A stretch of 64,000 bases of DNA, from contig NZ_WUQZ01000002.1 in assembly GCF_009829075.1 (NCBI RefSeq), forward strand, positions 149,959-213,958, given 5' to 3'. Shown here piece by piece: positions 1 through 7,096 of the stretch. Within the stretch, counting starts at the first letter, position 1; the number at the start of each line of letters is the position of its first letter. The position numbers and the translations under genes are program-made. Under the pieces are notes generated by a model. That model was not told the DNA's origin and did not search any database. It saw only the letters and a program-made list of their open reading frames with translations. Source of the DNA: Sphingobacterium composti. GTDB lineage: Bacteria; Bacteroidota; Bacteroidia; Sphingobacteriales; Sphingobacteriaceae.

Positions 1-267
1 GGACACAAAATAATTCACCGAATTATTTGGAAAGAATTGCTTGAATTCCCCATACAATTGCGCAGCCAAAGTTTTATTATGACTTAGAATTAAAGTTGGT
101 TTTTGCGTTTGTTGAATAACATTCGCAACTGTAAATGTTTTACCAGAGCCTGTAACCCCAAGTAATGTCTGATAAGTATCCCCTTCTTGAACACCCGCAA
201 CCAATTCTTTGATGGCCGCAGGCTGATCTCCCGTAGGTTGATATTCTGATGTAAGCTCAAATTTCAT
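1..267 (-). CDS. uvrB: UvrABC excinuclease subunit B, N-terminal part (cut by window edge)
   Basis: UvrB is the DNA-loading helicase of nucleotide-excision repair: it receives damaged DNA from UvrA and recruits UvrC. I translated this partial frame by hand. It starts at an ATG at 265-267 and stays open for 89 codons to the window edge. The N-terminus has the family's DQPAAI segment (about residues 14-19), a Walker A motif GVTGSGKT at 37-44, and the NKTLAAQLY block at about 64-72. All three are hallmark UvrB sequences. The gene is divergent from upp with about 120 bp between them. The rest of the protein lies outside the window. Confidence 0.95.
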   Translation of the reverse strand, partial: MKFELTSEYQPTGDQPAAIKELVAGVQEGDTYQTLLGVTGSGKTFTVANVIQQTQKPTLILSHNKTLAAQLYGEFKQFFPNNSVNYFVS

Positions 268-389
268 ATAATGCCTCTATTGTAAAATTACCAATTCTTT
301 GAACCAACTCCTAACATTCATGATTTATTGTGACTTATTGTAAACATAATTGCATATTTTTTGTTAAATTGGTTTTAAACTAGGAAGCT

Positions 390-1034
390 ATGATTACGAT
401 TCTGACAAAAACAAATAGTATAGCTAATCATTTCATTGGCGAACTTCGTCATATCACTATCCAACAAGACCGAATGCGCTTTCGCAGGAACCTAGAGCGA
501 CTAGGTGAAATCATGGCTTATGAGATTAGCAAAACATTGCAATACAGAAAAGAAGAAATTGAAACACCATTAGGGATTGCAGAAATGAGCACTTTAATGG
601 AGCAACCTGTTTTGATAACGATAATACGCGCTGGTCTTCCTTTCCACCAAGGGCTTTTGAATATTTTTGATTACGCTGATTCTGGATTTATTGCAGCGTT
701 TAGACACACCAAAAAAAGTGGTGAATTCGAAATTCATAAAAAGTACGAAAACACACCTGATTTAGATGATAAGGTGGTGATTATAGCGGACGCAATGTTA
801 GCTACTGGCAGAAGTCTCGTTTTGTGTTGTAAAGAGTTATTAAGTCAATACAACATAAAACAATTACATATAGCTTCGGTCATCGCTTCCGAAGAAGGCG
901 TACAACATGTACGTGCTTTCATTCCTGAAGCACACCTATGGATAGGCGATGTTGACAATGAACTTACGAGCAAGTCTTATATAGTCCCTGGATTAGGAGA
1001 CGCAGGAGATTTAGCTTTTGGAAATAAAGATTAA
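390..1034 (+). CDS. upp: Uracil phosphoribosyltransferase
   Basis: This cytosolic pyrimidine-salvage enzyme converts uracil and PRPP to UMP and pyrophosphate. The 214-aa length is normal for the family. The PRPP-binding loop lies at about residues 129-143 around DAMLATGRS, where many homologues have DPMLATG, so Pro is replaced by Ala. The uracil-binding C-terminal signature YIVPGLGDAGDLAFG is at 198-212. The ATG at 390 is the natural start after a short A+T-rich leader. The next gene is about 75 bp downstream on the same strand, and no terminator was obvious between them. Confidence 0.95.
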   Translation: MITILTKTNSIANHFIGELRHITIQQDRMRFRRNLERLGEIMAYEISKTLQYRKEEIETPLGIAEMSTLMEQPVLITIIRAGLPFHQGLLNIFDYADSGFIAAFRHTKKSGEFEIHKKYENTPDLDDKVVIIADAMLATGRSLVLCCKELLSQYNIKQLHIASVIASEEGVQHVRAFIPEAHLWIGDVDNELTSKSYIVPGLGDAGDLAFGNKD

Positions 1035-1109
1035 CACTATTAAAGATCATAATAACTTAACATATAATGCATAATAGAATTTTAACTTTCAATAAAAATA
1101 GACTTAGCT

Positions 1110-1583
1110 ATGGGATGGCAAAAATACAATGGCGAATACCTTCGCTCTTCTATCAACGAAGCTGTTGAAACAGCAATTATTAGAGAAAGACAAATCGGCA
1201 ACAAACTAAAAGTATACATCGGAACAGACTCCCAAGTCAAACGAAACACGATAGAAATGGCCACCGTTATAGTTTTTCTTCGTGAACATAAAGGAGGATT
1301 TATGTTTACACAAAAAGAACGCATTACCTACCGCATGAGCATTAAAGAAAGAATGCTCCTTGAAGTCCAAAAATCGATTGAAGCTGCATATCAACTTTGT
1401 CCTTTACTCGACAAATATGAAGTAGATCTCGAGGTGCACGCTGATATAAACACCAACCCAAATTTTGAATCAAATGTAGCACTCAAAGAAGCAATGGGTT
1501 ATATATTGGGAATGGGCTTTGTTTTTAAAGCCAAACCAGAATCATTTGCTAGTACAAATTGTGCAAATAGAATAGTACAATAA
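1110..1583 (+). CDS. RNase H-like protein of the DUF458/YkuK family
   Basis: The 157-aa protein has the look of the DUF458 (B. subtilis YkuK-like) family, predicted to adopt an RNase H fold. A first strand ends in YIGTDSQVKR at about 36-45, whose Asp fits the first acidic metal ligand of RNase H folds. A conserved E-x-H-A-D-INTNPN block follows at about 109-120. The C-terminal region (AMGYILGMGF...AKPESFAST) resembles the family end. The biological substrate of this family is not established. There is no signal peptide or membrane segment. Family assignment rests on pattern memory, not a search. Confidence 0.75.
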   Translation: MGWQKYNGEYLRSSINEAVETAIIRERQIGNKLKVYIGTDSQVKRNTIEMATVIVFLREHKGGFMFTQKERITYRMSIKERMLLEVQKSIEAAYQLCPLLDKYEVDLEVHADINTNPNFESNVALKEAMGYILGMGFVFKAKPESFASTNCANRIVQ

Positions 1584-1725
1584 GATTATTTTGGTTTATT
1601 TTCTTTTGAATTATTAATTCAATTAGTTTCTATTTGAATAAGTATATCTTTCGCTCTCTTTGCATCTACCCAAACCTCAATTTACGCATTTTAGTTGCCT
1701 AACTATTTTATGTAATATTGCATTA

Positions 1726-2274
1726 ATGGATATTATATCAAAGTCACTATTAAAAATTGCTGTTGTCGGGCCTGAATCCACAGGAAAATCTACCATGGCA
1801 AATTATCTAGCTAAAGAATTCAATACGTTCTGCGTTCCAGAATATGCACGATTTTATTGTCAAGACTTAGGTAATCAATATACTTTGGCGGATGAAGTGA
1901 ATATGTATTATGGACAAATTGCGCTCGAAGAAGCTATAGCAAGCCAAGTCAAGAATAATATACTCATCTGCGACACGACGATTTTAACGGTAAAAATATG
2001 GTGTGATCACTTGTTCCAAACCACTCCTGCTGTCGTTACCAATGAAATCAAAAAAAGAAAGTATGATTTATACTTGTTAATGGATATTGATTTACCGTGG
2101 CAAGATGATCCTTTACGAGATTTTCCAAATGAAAGAGAACATTTCATGAATATCTGGAAAAAAGAACTTGATGCACTCCACGCAAATTATCAAATCGTAA
2201 GTGGCACAGATCAATTAAGGTTAACAAATGGATTGGATATTTGTAAAAGTTTTATTCAGGCAATAAAACGTTGA
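1726..2274 (+). CDS. NadR/Ttd14-type AAA ATPase, probable ribosylnicotinamide kinase-like protein
   Basis: This P-loop protein is about 182 aa from the ATG at 1726. An earlier in-frame ATG at 1660 would add 22 residues that look like non-coding leader. Walker A is GPESTGKS at about 15-22, followed by a VPEYAR segment near 40, an ICDTT block, and a DLPWQDDPLRDFP segment. That layout resembles the C-terminal ribosylnicotinamide kinase domain of NadR, which phosphorylates nicotinamide riboside to NMN. The NMN-adenylyltransferase half of NadR is absent, so this is a stand-alone kinase-like domain. No PnuC transporter lies next to it, so the substrate is inferred only. Confidence 0.7.
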   Translation: MDIISKSLLKIAVVGPESTGKSTMANYLAKEFNTFCVPEYARFYCQDLGNQYTLADEVNMYYGQIALEEAIASQVKNNILICDTTILTVKIWCDHLFQTTPAVVTNEIKKRKYDLYLLMDIDLPWQDDPLRDFPNEREHFMNIWKKELDALHANYQIVSGTDQLRLTNGLDICKSFIQAIKR

Positions 2275-2339
2275 TAGGTAATTATAATTAAAAAAACTCA
2301 CCCAGTTAGATAAGCCTAAATAGAAATCCTATATTAATA

Positions 2340-2954
2340 TTAAATAGCAACCATCGACAATACACCTTTAACTTTGTATACTAATTTCACATCCTTTTTA
2401 GAAAGGATAATATCATCATAATGGACTGAATTTTTAGCAACGAGCCTCCAATTTTCTTTATCAGCATCACGAACAAAACGGATTAAACTTAGATGTTCAG
2501 TTATAATTAGATAAATATCCCCGTAAATAATGGCTGACTTATCTACTTCTTTAAAAAACACTATACTCGCATGTTCAATCTCTGGCGACATAGCATCCCC
2601 CTCATTCACTAATGCAAAATCACTTCCTGATAGTATAGGTATATCCAATTCATGAGCTGGAGTCATTTGTTTTAAATCAGTATTAAAATTATCCAAACTA
2701 ACATTAAACAATGGAATTTTTTGGTAATTATCTACATCTTTTAACATACTACCTTCTCCAGTAATCAACCAAGCTTCATTAATTTTTGGAAAATAACGAG
2801 AAATAATGCTTGCTAAATTTTTACTGATTTCATAATTACCTCGCTTTATTTGATATAACCTCTCTGCACGATTCAATCCGATTTCTCTTGCAAATGAATT
2901 TACATTAAAACCTAAATGATGAATCACCTTCTGTAAACGTTCCCAGCTAGTCAT
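2340..2954 (-). CDS. HTH transcriptional regulator with a LexA/CI-like S24 C-terminal domain
   Basis: The 204-aa protein has an N-terminal helix-turn-helix of Xre/CI type (about 1-65, with a NSFAREIGL turn and a GEGSML segment at 66-71). A C-terminal domain of S24 peptidase fold follows (about 100-204, with GDIYLI and LVAKN...YDDIIL strands). In autocleaving members the first motif reads GDSM with a catalytic Ser. Here it reads GDAMSP with Ala121. The usual VKR lysine position falls in LSLIRF, where I see Ile158 and Arg159. It therefore probably binds DNA but cannot self-cleave. Targets are unknown. It is convergent with the NadR-like gene. Confidence 0.8.
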   Translation of the reverse strand: MTSWERLQKVIHHLGFNVNSFAREIGLNRAERLYQIKRGNYEISKNLASIISRYFPKINEAWLITGEGSMLKDVDNYQKIPLFNVSLDNFNTDLKQMTPAHELDIPILSGSDFALVNEGDAMSPEIEHASIVFFKEVDKSAIIYGDIYLIITEHLSLIRFVRDADKENWRLVAKNSVHYDDIILSKKDVKLVYKVKGVLSMVAI

Positions 2955-3209
2955 TATTATTAGATATTGAAATATAATACGATTGTTTATTTCTATTCAA
3001 CAAATATAAGACCAAAAACAAAATTACTAAGGGTATACACAGAATAGCAACTATGCCGATGGACCAAAATCTGAACTAATTGACACAATTTATATTTGCT
3101 GAGCACAATTTAAAATTTACTCACAATTAGGTATTTATCGCATGAACCGTTATGAGTAAATTTGTGTTCTGTTACTGAATACCAAACCATTAGATATAAT
3201 TCAATAGGT

Positions 3210-3377
3210 ATGTCAAACATTGCAAAAAGCACACAGGAAATTTTGAATAAAGTTGCTGCAGCTAAAAATTGTATTAAATTCAATACACAAATTGATTGCT
3301 TTAAAAACACTAATCCGACAACTCTGACATTTCAAACTAAGGAAAATATTAGGATTGAAATAAAGCTTTATAAATAA
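3210..3377 (+). CDS. Small hypothetical protein (55 aa)
   Basis: I do not recognise this ORF. From the ATG at 3210 it encodes 55 aa with a helical, polar N-terminal half and a beta-like ending rich in Lys, Ile and Glu. There is no signal peptide or membrane segment. The frame also runs upstream to an ATG at 3162, but those residues look like leader. A GC-rich hairpin at 3397-3426 immediately follows the stop, which is the main reason for thinking the stretch is transcribed. It lies alone between the S24-like regulator and the bacilliredoxin. Confidence 0.4.
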   Translation: MSNIAKSTQEILNKVAAAKNCIKFNTQIDCFKNTNPTTLTFQTKENIRIEIKLYK

Positions 3378-3396
3378 TACATCTACCTAAATAATG

Positions 3397-3426
3397 AAGG
3401 GGCGCTCTAATATAAGATCGCCCTTT
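3397..3426 (+). terminator. Hairpin after the 55-aa ORF
   Basis: The 11-nt arms 3397-3407 and 3416-3426 pair with one mismatch and one G-T pair around an 8-nt loop. The stem is G+C-rich in an A+T-rich region. The T tract after it is short, so termination is plausible rather than certain. Confidence 0.45.
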
Positions 3427-3580
3427 GTCATAAATATACTTAATATTGCCTTTTCCGATTCATTCTTACTTCCAATTCTTTATAAATGATAATTCCGAAT
3501 CTAGTTTATGTTTTTAAATTCATTAGTTAGTTGATTTGTTCGGAAGCTAGTAATTCTGACATTTGATTGAGGATTGTATC

Positions 3581-3611
3581 TTGCATAAACTTTTAAATAC
3601 AAGTATATTTG
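3581..3611 (+). promoter_or_regulatory. Bacteroidota-type promoter for the bacilliredoxin gene
   Basis: TTG at 3581-3583 is followed after 20 nt by TATATTTG at 3604-3611, matching the Bacteroidota -33/-7 consensus. The leader to the ATG at 3674 would be about 60 nt. Confidence 0.6.
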
Positions 3612-3673
3612 TACGTATCAAATATTGGGTTCAAGATTTGATATATTAATTTTAACTTTTTAATTTAAAAACA

Positions 3674-4084
3674 ATGTATCCAGAATATTTAGTAGCACCA
3701 ATGCGTCAAGAGTTAGTAGACGCTGGTTTCCAAGAATTAAAAACAGTTGAAGAGGTTGATGCAACAATTCCTTCTGATGGAACTGTATTTGTAGTGGTAA
3801 ATTCAGTATGTGGATGTGCAGCTGCTAATGCTCGTCCTGCAGCGCGTTTTGCAGTAGAGAATGGTAAAAAGCCTAGCAAACTAGTTACTGTTTTCGCTGG
3901 GATGGAGAAAGAAGCTGTGGACAAAGCGCGTCAATACATGTTGCCATATCCTCCATCTTCGCCAGCAATGGCCTTATTCAAAGATGGCAAATTGGTTCAC
4001 ATCATTGAAAGGCACATGATCGAAGGTCGCCCAGCACAAATGATTGCGGATAATCTAATTGCAGCTTTTGATGAATATTGTTAG
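3674..4084 (+). CDS. BrxA/BrxB family bacilliredoxin
   Basis: This cytosolic thioredoxin-fold protein belongs to the YphP/YqiW (DUF1094) family. In Firmicutes these proteins remove bacillithiol from oxidised proteins. The 136-aa length is typical. The family CGC redox motif lies in NSVCGCAAANARP (about 43-55), and the conserved GMEKEAVDKAR and PPSSPAMALFKDGK blocks follow. Bacillithiol-type thiols are reported in some Bacteroidota, so the same role is plausible but not shown here. The gene has its own promoter at 3581-3611 and ends in a strong bidirectional terminator. Confidence 0.9.
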   Translation: MYPEYLVAPMRQELVDAGFQELKTVEEVDATIPSDGTVFVVVNSVCGCAAANARPAARFAVENGKKPSKLVTVFAGMEKEAVDKARQYMLPYPPSSPAMALFKDGKLVHIIERHMIEGRPAQMIADNLIAAFDEYC

Positions 4085-4105
4085 TCTATAATTTAAAATT
4101 CATAT

Positions 4106-4151
4106 ATAAGCAAAAAAATCCATTCTGATCAGAATGGATTTTTTTGCTTAT
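4106..4151. terminator. Bidirectional terminator, near-perfect palindrome
   Basis: A 46-nt perfect palindrome is centred on GATC at 4127-4130, with A tracts on the left arm and T tracts on the right. It can terminate both the bacilliredoxin gene (plus) and the convergent lipoprotein gene (minus). Confidence 0.9.
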
Positions 4152-4156
4152 TACAC

Positions 4157-4378
4157 CTAGTAATTCGGACTGTAATATACATCATGTTTGTGATGTTTAA
4201 TCTTTTTGTGTGCTTTTTTCTTTTGCCCTGGAGCATGCTTTTTAGCAGACTTATCTCCATATACTTTTTTCGCCTTACCTGGTGGCAAATGTCCATGAGG
4301 ATGTCGGCCATGTGTATAGCAAGATGAAACAAAAAATGTCATTAATGCAACTAATACGATTGTAATATATCTCTTCAT
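4157..4378 (-). CDS. Small His/Lys-rich lipoprotein
   Basis: The 73-aa protein starts with a short basic segment and a hydrophobic core, then a lipobox VSSC with Cys20, so it should be lipid-anchored. The mature part is rich in His, Lys and Gly, with HGRHPHGHLPPGKAKKVYG, then SAKKHAPGQ and a KKHKK-like tail. Close relatives in Sphingobacteriaceae are, from memory, often labelled quinol oxidase subunit 4. I see no membrane segments or haem ligands to support that name. Metal or nucleic-acid/heparin-like binding is only a composition-based guess. It is convergent with the bacilliredoxin gene. Confidence 0.7.
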   Translation of the reverse strand: MKRYITIVLVALMTFFVSSCYTHGRHPHGHLPPGKAKKVYGDKSAKKHAPGQKKKAHKKIKHHKHDVYYSPNY

Positions 4379-4532
4379 AAATTTCCTTTCTTATATCTTT
4401 CATATCCTAACACAAGAAATAGACCAAAATTTAGAATACCGATTACTAAAACAGAAATTGTGACAAACGATTTCATTTATTGCTTGGTTTGGCGTAAATT
4501 TATGTAAGGAATCCTATAAAGGAATGCCTTAT

Positions 4533-4754
4533 TTACTTTTTAAAACTGTTCCTCACTTCCATCGAATATTTTATCAAACTAATTCTAATATTTGTTGCTC
4601 CTATTGGAGGCAATTTAATACGAAAGGTATTATAATAGTTTGGCTTCAATTGAAGATTTGGGAATATGATTGATTGAGCATATTTATGTCTATTCGCAAA
4701 ACAATCTAATTTCGAATACTTTGGCATATCGACTCTGTACCATGAGAAACTCAA
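4533..4754 (-). pseudogene. Possible C-terminal gene remnant (unrecognised)
   Basis: The frame stays open for about 85 codons before the stop at 4533, but the only ATG is internal (10th codon of the TTG-initiated 73-aa version). The residues look protein-like, with LKPNYYNTFRIKLPP and NIRISLIKYSMEVRN blocks that read as beta strands. No family is recognised. A remnant or a chance ORF are both possible. Confidence 0.25.
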
Positions 4755-4886
4755 GCGATGAGATAGTTTTTGATGACTTATTGCTTACTTATGACTAATA
4801 AAGTCTCGTTCTTGTAGTCATCATACTGAGAGATTAAGTCCGAGATTTCACCCCCCTAGATCCTTGAACTTGATTAAATGCGTCGA

Positions 4887-4936
4887 AAAACCCAATTTCG
4901 TTTAATGAATTCATTCTTAATGGGTTTGCTTTTTTG
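4887..4936 (+). terminator. Terminator-like hairpin with no obvious gene
   Basis: AAACCCA near 4888-4894 pairs with TGGGTTT at 4921-4927 around an inner AATGAATTCATT palindrome, and a T-rich run follows on the plus strand. The gene it would end is not apparent. Confidence 0.4.
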
Positions 4937-5032
4937 ATTTAATCATTTAAAATGTGTAATAACATAGTTTGTAAATATATGTTATTATAGTATCGGATAA
5001 ACAAAAATTATATATCTGTTACTATATAGCAA

Positions 5033-5536
5033 TTACTTGTCTAAAAAGTCGTAATCATCTTGATAATTCGGTAAACTATAGGATATAATATTACTTCTCA
5101 ATCTAGCAATCCTTCTTGATATCCTTTTTGATAAAGTATTATTATTAAGAATGTATTCTCGAATTTTAACTCCATTAATAACCTCAATAATGAGATTCTT
5201 CTCGTAAATGGAATCATAACCACTGTGTCTATACTCAATAAGCTTACCCAGGTTTATTTTTATTTCTCCTGTAAACCACTCTGCCAAGACTTCTTTATGG
5301 TCTGGGTATAAATAGTCTAAGTCCACAACTGAATCATAGTCAAGATAAGCTTTTAGACCAACTAGATATAATTTGTTTTCTATCAATTTCCAAGATGCTG
5401 TATAACCTCTCCAAAGTGCTGTATGAGGTGTGTGAAATTTAATCGAACGTTCTTTTAATAATTTAGATAATGGCTCATTACATATGGAATGAGCCCCATC
5501 CTGATAAATTAAAATGTCGGTATATTGTGCTGTCAT
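5033..5536 (-). CDS. Hypothetical protein, 167 aa
   Basis: I cannot assign a function. The protein is soluble, with no signal peptide or membrane segment. It is acidic in the middle (VVDLDYLYPDHKEVLAEWF) and basic near the C-terminus (LSKRISRRIARLRS). A distinctive block, HTALWRGYTASWKL then ENKLYLVGL at about 38-61, resembles a widespread uncharacterised family in which a short beta-rich domain carries W-RGY and LYLV motifs. Some small proteins of this size are immunity proteins, but no toxin is adjacent. A 45-codon ORF with a membrane segment ends 21 bp upstream on the same strand. Confidence 0.65.
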   Translation of the reverse strand: MTAQYTDILIYQDGAHSICNEPLSKLLKERSIKFHTPHTALWRGYTASWKLIENKLYLVGLKAYLDYDSVVDLDYLYPDHKEVLAEWFTGEIKINLGKLIEYRHSGYDSIYEKNLIIEVINGVKIREYILNNNTLSKRISRRIARLRSNIISYSLPNYQDDYDFLDK

Positions 5537-5557
5537 AATATGATTTTATAATTCATC

Positions 5558-5695
5558 TCAACCTAGTGCGAGCTCAACTATTATAATACATATGACATTT
5601 ATAATCCACAATATCCATGTATTTAATTCATCGAAATCGAAAATATTAACTTCAAACGCATTAGAAAATTCCTCAGAAAGACCGAGTTGCTTCAT
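5558..5695 (-). CDS. Micro-ORF with one predicted membrane segment (45 aa)
   Basis: Hand translation from the ATG at 5693-5695 gives 45 aa. The N-terminus is acidic and soluble (MKQLGLSEEFSNAFE, then FDFDELN) and is followed by a strongly hydrophobic stretch from about residue 27 (WILWIINVICIIIVELAL). The stop is 21 bp before the 167-aa gene, so the two could be co-transcribed. It may be a real small membrane protein or the surviving end of a larger gene. No family is recognised. Confidence 0.35.
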   Translation of the reverse strand: MKQLGLSEEFSNAFEVNIFDFDELNTWILWIINVICIIIVELALG

Positions 5696-5818
5696 TGATT
5701 TTTCATTCCTAAATTTTATAATACTTTATAATAAATATAAATTTTAAATAACTCATTTACAACACAAAGTGGAAACCATCCAAGATTTCAGGCAGTAATG
5801 TTGGAAATATTTAGCTTA

Positions 5819-6084
5819 TCAACTATTGTTTTTCCTAGCTGTTTTAATGACTATTAGGATGAAGCCAAATACAAACACGAAAACTAGAAGGATAAATATG
5901 AATACCATTACGGCAGGAAGTATCTCTATTACAATTCCCAAATAAAGATAAATGCGACTATGCAGGCACCCTTTTCACATAGAGAATAGGATGCAATCCA
6001 ATTTGATAAAATGTTTATAAATGAATTTTTAGATGGTTTGAAATATCCGTTACCTTTAGGATAATAAGTATGTCTAATTAGCAT
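5819..6084 (-). pseudogene. Apparently frameshifted small membrane protein
   Basis: Two overlapping minus-strand frames together look like one broken gene. The first (ATG at 6084, stop at 5929, 51 codons) encodes a soluble start, MLIRHTYYPKGNGYFKPS, then the beginning of a hydrophobic segment. The second frame is open from 5974 to 5819 and has no ATG before its hydrophobic core. It continues the hydrophobic character (AVMVFIFILLVFVFGFILIV) and ends in a basic tail KTARKNNS. Joined by one frameshift near 5930-5974 they would give a two-helix membrane protein of about 90 aa. I recognise no family. Confidence 0.4.
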
Positions 6085-6215
6085 AATATGCTCTCAAATT
6101 CGATATCCAATAGTTTACCAGGTTCAGAAGCTTTTTTAGTAATTGCTAAATGTGATGAACTTGGTTGAAACCTACTATATACATAATGAAAAATTCTGTC
6201 TCGCTCGTGTCTCGC
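6078..6215 (-). pseudogene. Start-less protein fragment
   Basis: A 46-codon minus-strand frame is bounded upstream by a stop and contains no ATG. Its residues look coding (DRIFHYVYSRFQPSSSHLAI, then KKASEPGKLLDIEFES). The end overlaps the ATG of the next small frame by 7 nt, an arrangement typical of coupled operon genes. It is best read as the C-terminal remnant of a lost gene. Confidence 0.3.
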
Positions 6216-6307
6216 TTAGAATTTTCGTACAATAAAGAAGAGTTTCTCAAGTTTTAGATATACCTCACAGAACATCCAAAAACAGCCTTAAGAAGGCTAT
6301 AAACGCA
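6216..6307. other. Short interval with no gene seen
   Basis: Apart from a small AGCCTT/AAGGCT hairpin near 6280-6293, I see nothing here. Confidence 0.4.
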
Positions 6308-6337
6308 AAAAAGCTTCAAGTTTCCTTGAAGCTTTTT
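6308..6337 (-). terminator. Terminator of tRNA-Met
   Basis: Arms 6308-6320 and 6325-6337 are perfectly complementary around a 4-nt loop. Read on the minus strand the hairpin ends in a T run, directly after the tRNA. Confidence 0.85.
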
Positions 6338-6341
6338 GTAG

Positions 6342-6415
6342 TAGCGGGGAGCAGGATCGAACTGCCGACCTCAGGGTTATGAATCCTGCGCTCTAACCAT
6401 CTGAGCTACCCCGCC
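6342..6415 (-). tRNA. tRNA-Met (anticodon CAT)
   Basis: The minus strand folds as a 74-nt cloverleaf. The acceptor GGCGGGG pairs with CCCCGCT (one G-T pair), the D arm is GCTCAG..., the anticodon loop is TTCATAA with CAT, and the T arm contains GTTCGAT. CCA is not encoded. The sequence fits an elongator tRNA-Met, although a CAT anticodon could in principle also belong to the lysidine-modified tRNA-Ile. Confidence 0.93.
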
Positions 6416-6427
6416 GTTTCAGTGATG

Positions 6428-6457
6428 CAAATATAGTAACATCATTTCACATTGCAA
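6428..6457 (-). promoter_or_regulatory. Promoter of tRNA-Met
   Basis: On the minus strand TTG (6455-6457) is followed after 19 nt by TATATTTG (6428-6435), an exact Bacteroidota-type match that places transcription start just before the tRNA. Confidence 0.65.
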
Positions 6458-6655
6458 GTTTTTTTTTCATTTTTATAAATTAAAAAACATGCTTTACAGC
6501 TTATAAAACGTACAAAACATTAAAAATGAATACTGTACAATAATTAAAATTAACTGATTAACTAAATTTTCTTTCATGCACTATACAATTAAAAGAAAAT
6601 TATGTATACTTACAGAAATCAATGTTTAAATAAACTTAAAAACTGAAGCAGAGAT

Positions 6656-7033
6656 ATGTCAGAAAAAACAAAAATTCAACTTGAATATATGATTAATTCT
6701 TCTCCGCGAATATTGTATCCTTTTCTCGTAGAGCCTAATGAATTAGCACAATGGTTTGCTGATGATGTGAATTATCATGATGGTGTTTATGAATTCATTT
6801 GGGATAATGAATCCAATCGGGCACGAATCGCTGCTGTAAAGGAAAACAAATCTGTAAAGTTTAAATGGTTAGATGATGAACCTAACTATTTTGAAATGGA
6901 AATTATTCAAGACGAGTTGACAAATGATGTTTCTTTGGCTATAGTAGATTTTGTGAAAGACGAAGATTTGGAAGAAAGAAAAAAAATATGGGACAACTCA
7001 ATTAGCTATTTGCAGAGTGTAATTGGTGCATAA
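6656..7033 (+). CDS. START-like domain protein (SRPBCC/AHSA1 superfamily)
   Basis: This 125-aa cytosolic protein has the helix-grip pattern of small START-like proteins. It begins IQLEYMINSSPRILYPFLVEP..LAQWFADDV, a start typical of AHSA1-related folds, and has strand blocks YEFIWD and VKFKWLDDEPNYFEMEI. A long C-terminal helix (DLEERKKIWDNSISYLQSVIGA) closes the ligand cavity. The ligand is unknown. It lies 63 bp upstream of the LptF/G permease gene, an arrangement I associate with Bacteroidota genomes. The ATG at 6656 follows an A+T-rich leader without a Shine-Dalgarno site. Confidence 0.82.
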   Translation: MSEKTKIQLEYMINSSPRILYPFLVEPNELAQWFADDVNYHDGVYEFIWDNESNRARIAAVKENKSVKFKWLDDEPNYFEMEIIQDELTNDVSLAIVDFVKDEDLEERKKIWDNSISYLQSVIGA

Positions 7034-7049
7034 AAATTACGTATCTTTG
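7023..7049 (+). promoter_or_regulatory. Possible promoter before the LptF/G gene
   Basis: TATCTTTG at 7042-7049 matches the -7 element. The nearest TTG (7023-7025) is 16 nt away, a little short. The leader to the ATG at 7097 would be about 45 nt. Confidence 0.4.
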
Positions 7050-7096
7050 TATCCAATCTTATTCTTATTTATAATATTTGGATAAGGGGAGTTTAC

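Larger units (their letters stand above)
4379..5032. other. Low-density interval with one unsupported reading frame
   Basis: No convincing gene was found. A minus-strand open frame at 4533-4754 begins at TTG, has its first ATG ten codons in, and shows no motif I recognise. It could be the C-terminal remnant of a lost gene. A hairpin with a T run occurs at about 4887-4936, without an obvious gene feeding it. Confidence 0.5.

Noticed and set aside
1082..1394. Two minus-strand frames opposite the RNase H-like gene
   Set aside because: They are shadows of a convincing plus-strand gene with family motifs.
3110..3310. Minus-strand 66-codon frame rich in hydrophobic residues
   Set aside because: It is antisense to the 55-aa candidate, has no recognisable features, and sits in A+T-rich sequence where such frames arise by chance.
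4106..4151. Long palindrome considered as an operator or recombination site
   Set aside because: Its position between two convergent genes and the A/T flanks are those of a bidirectional terminator.
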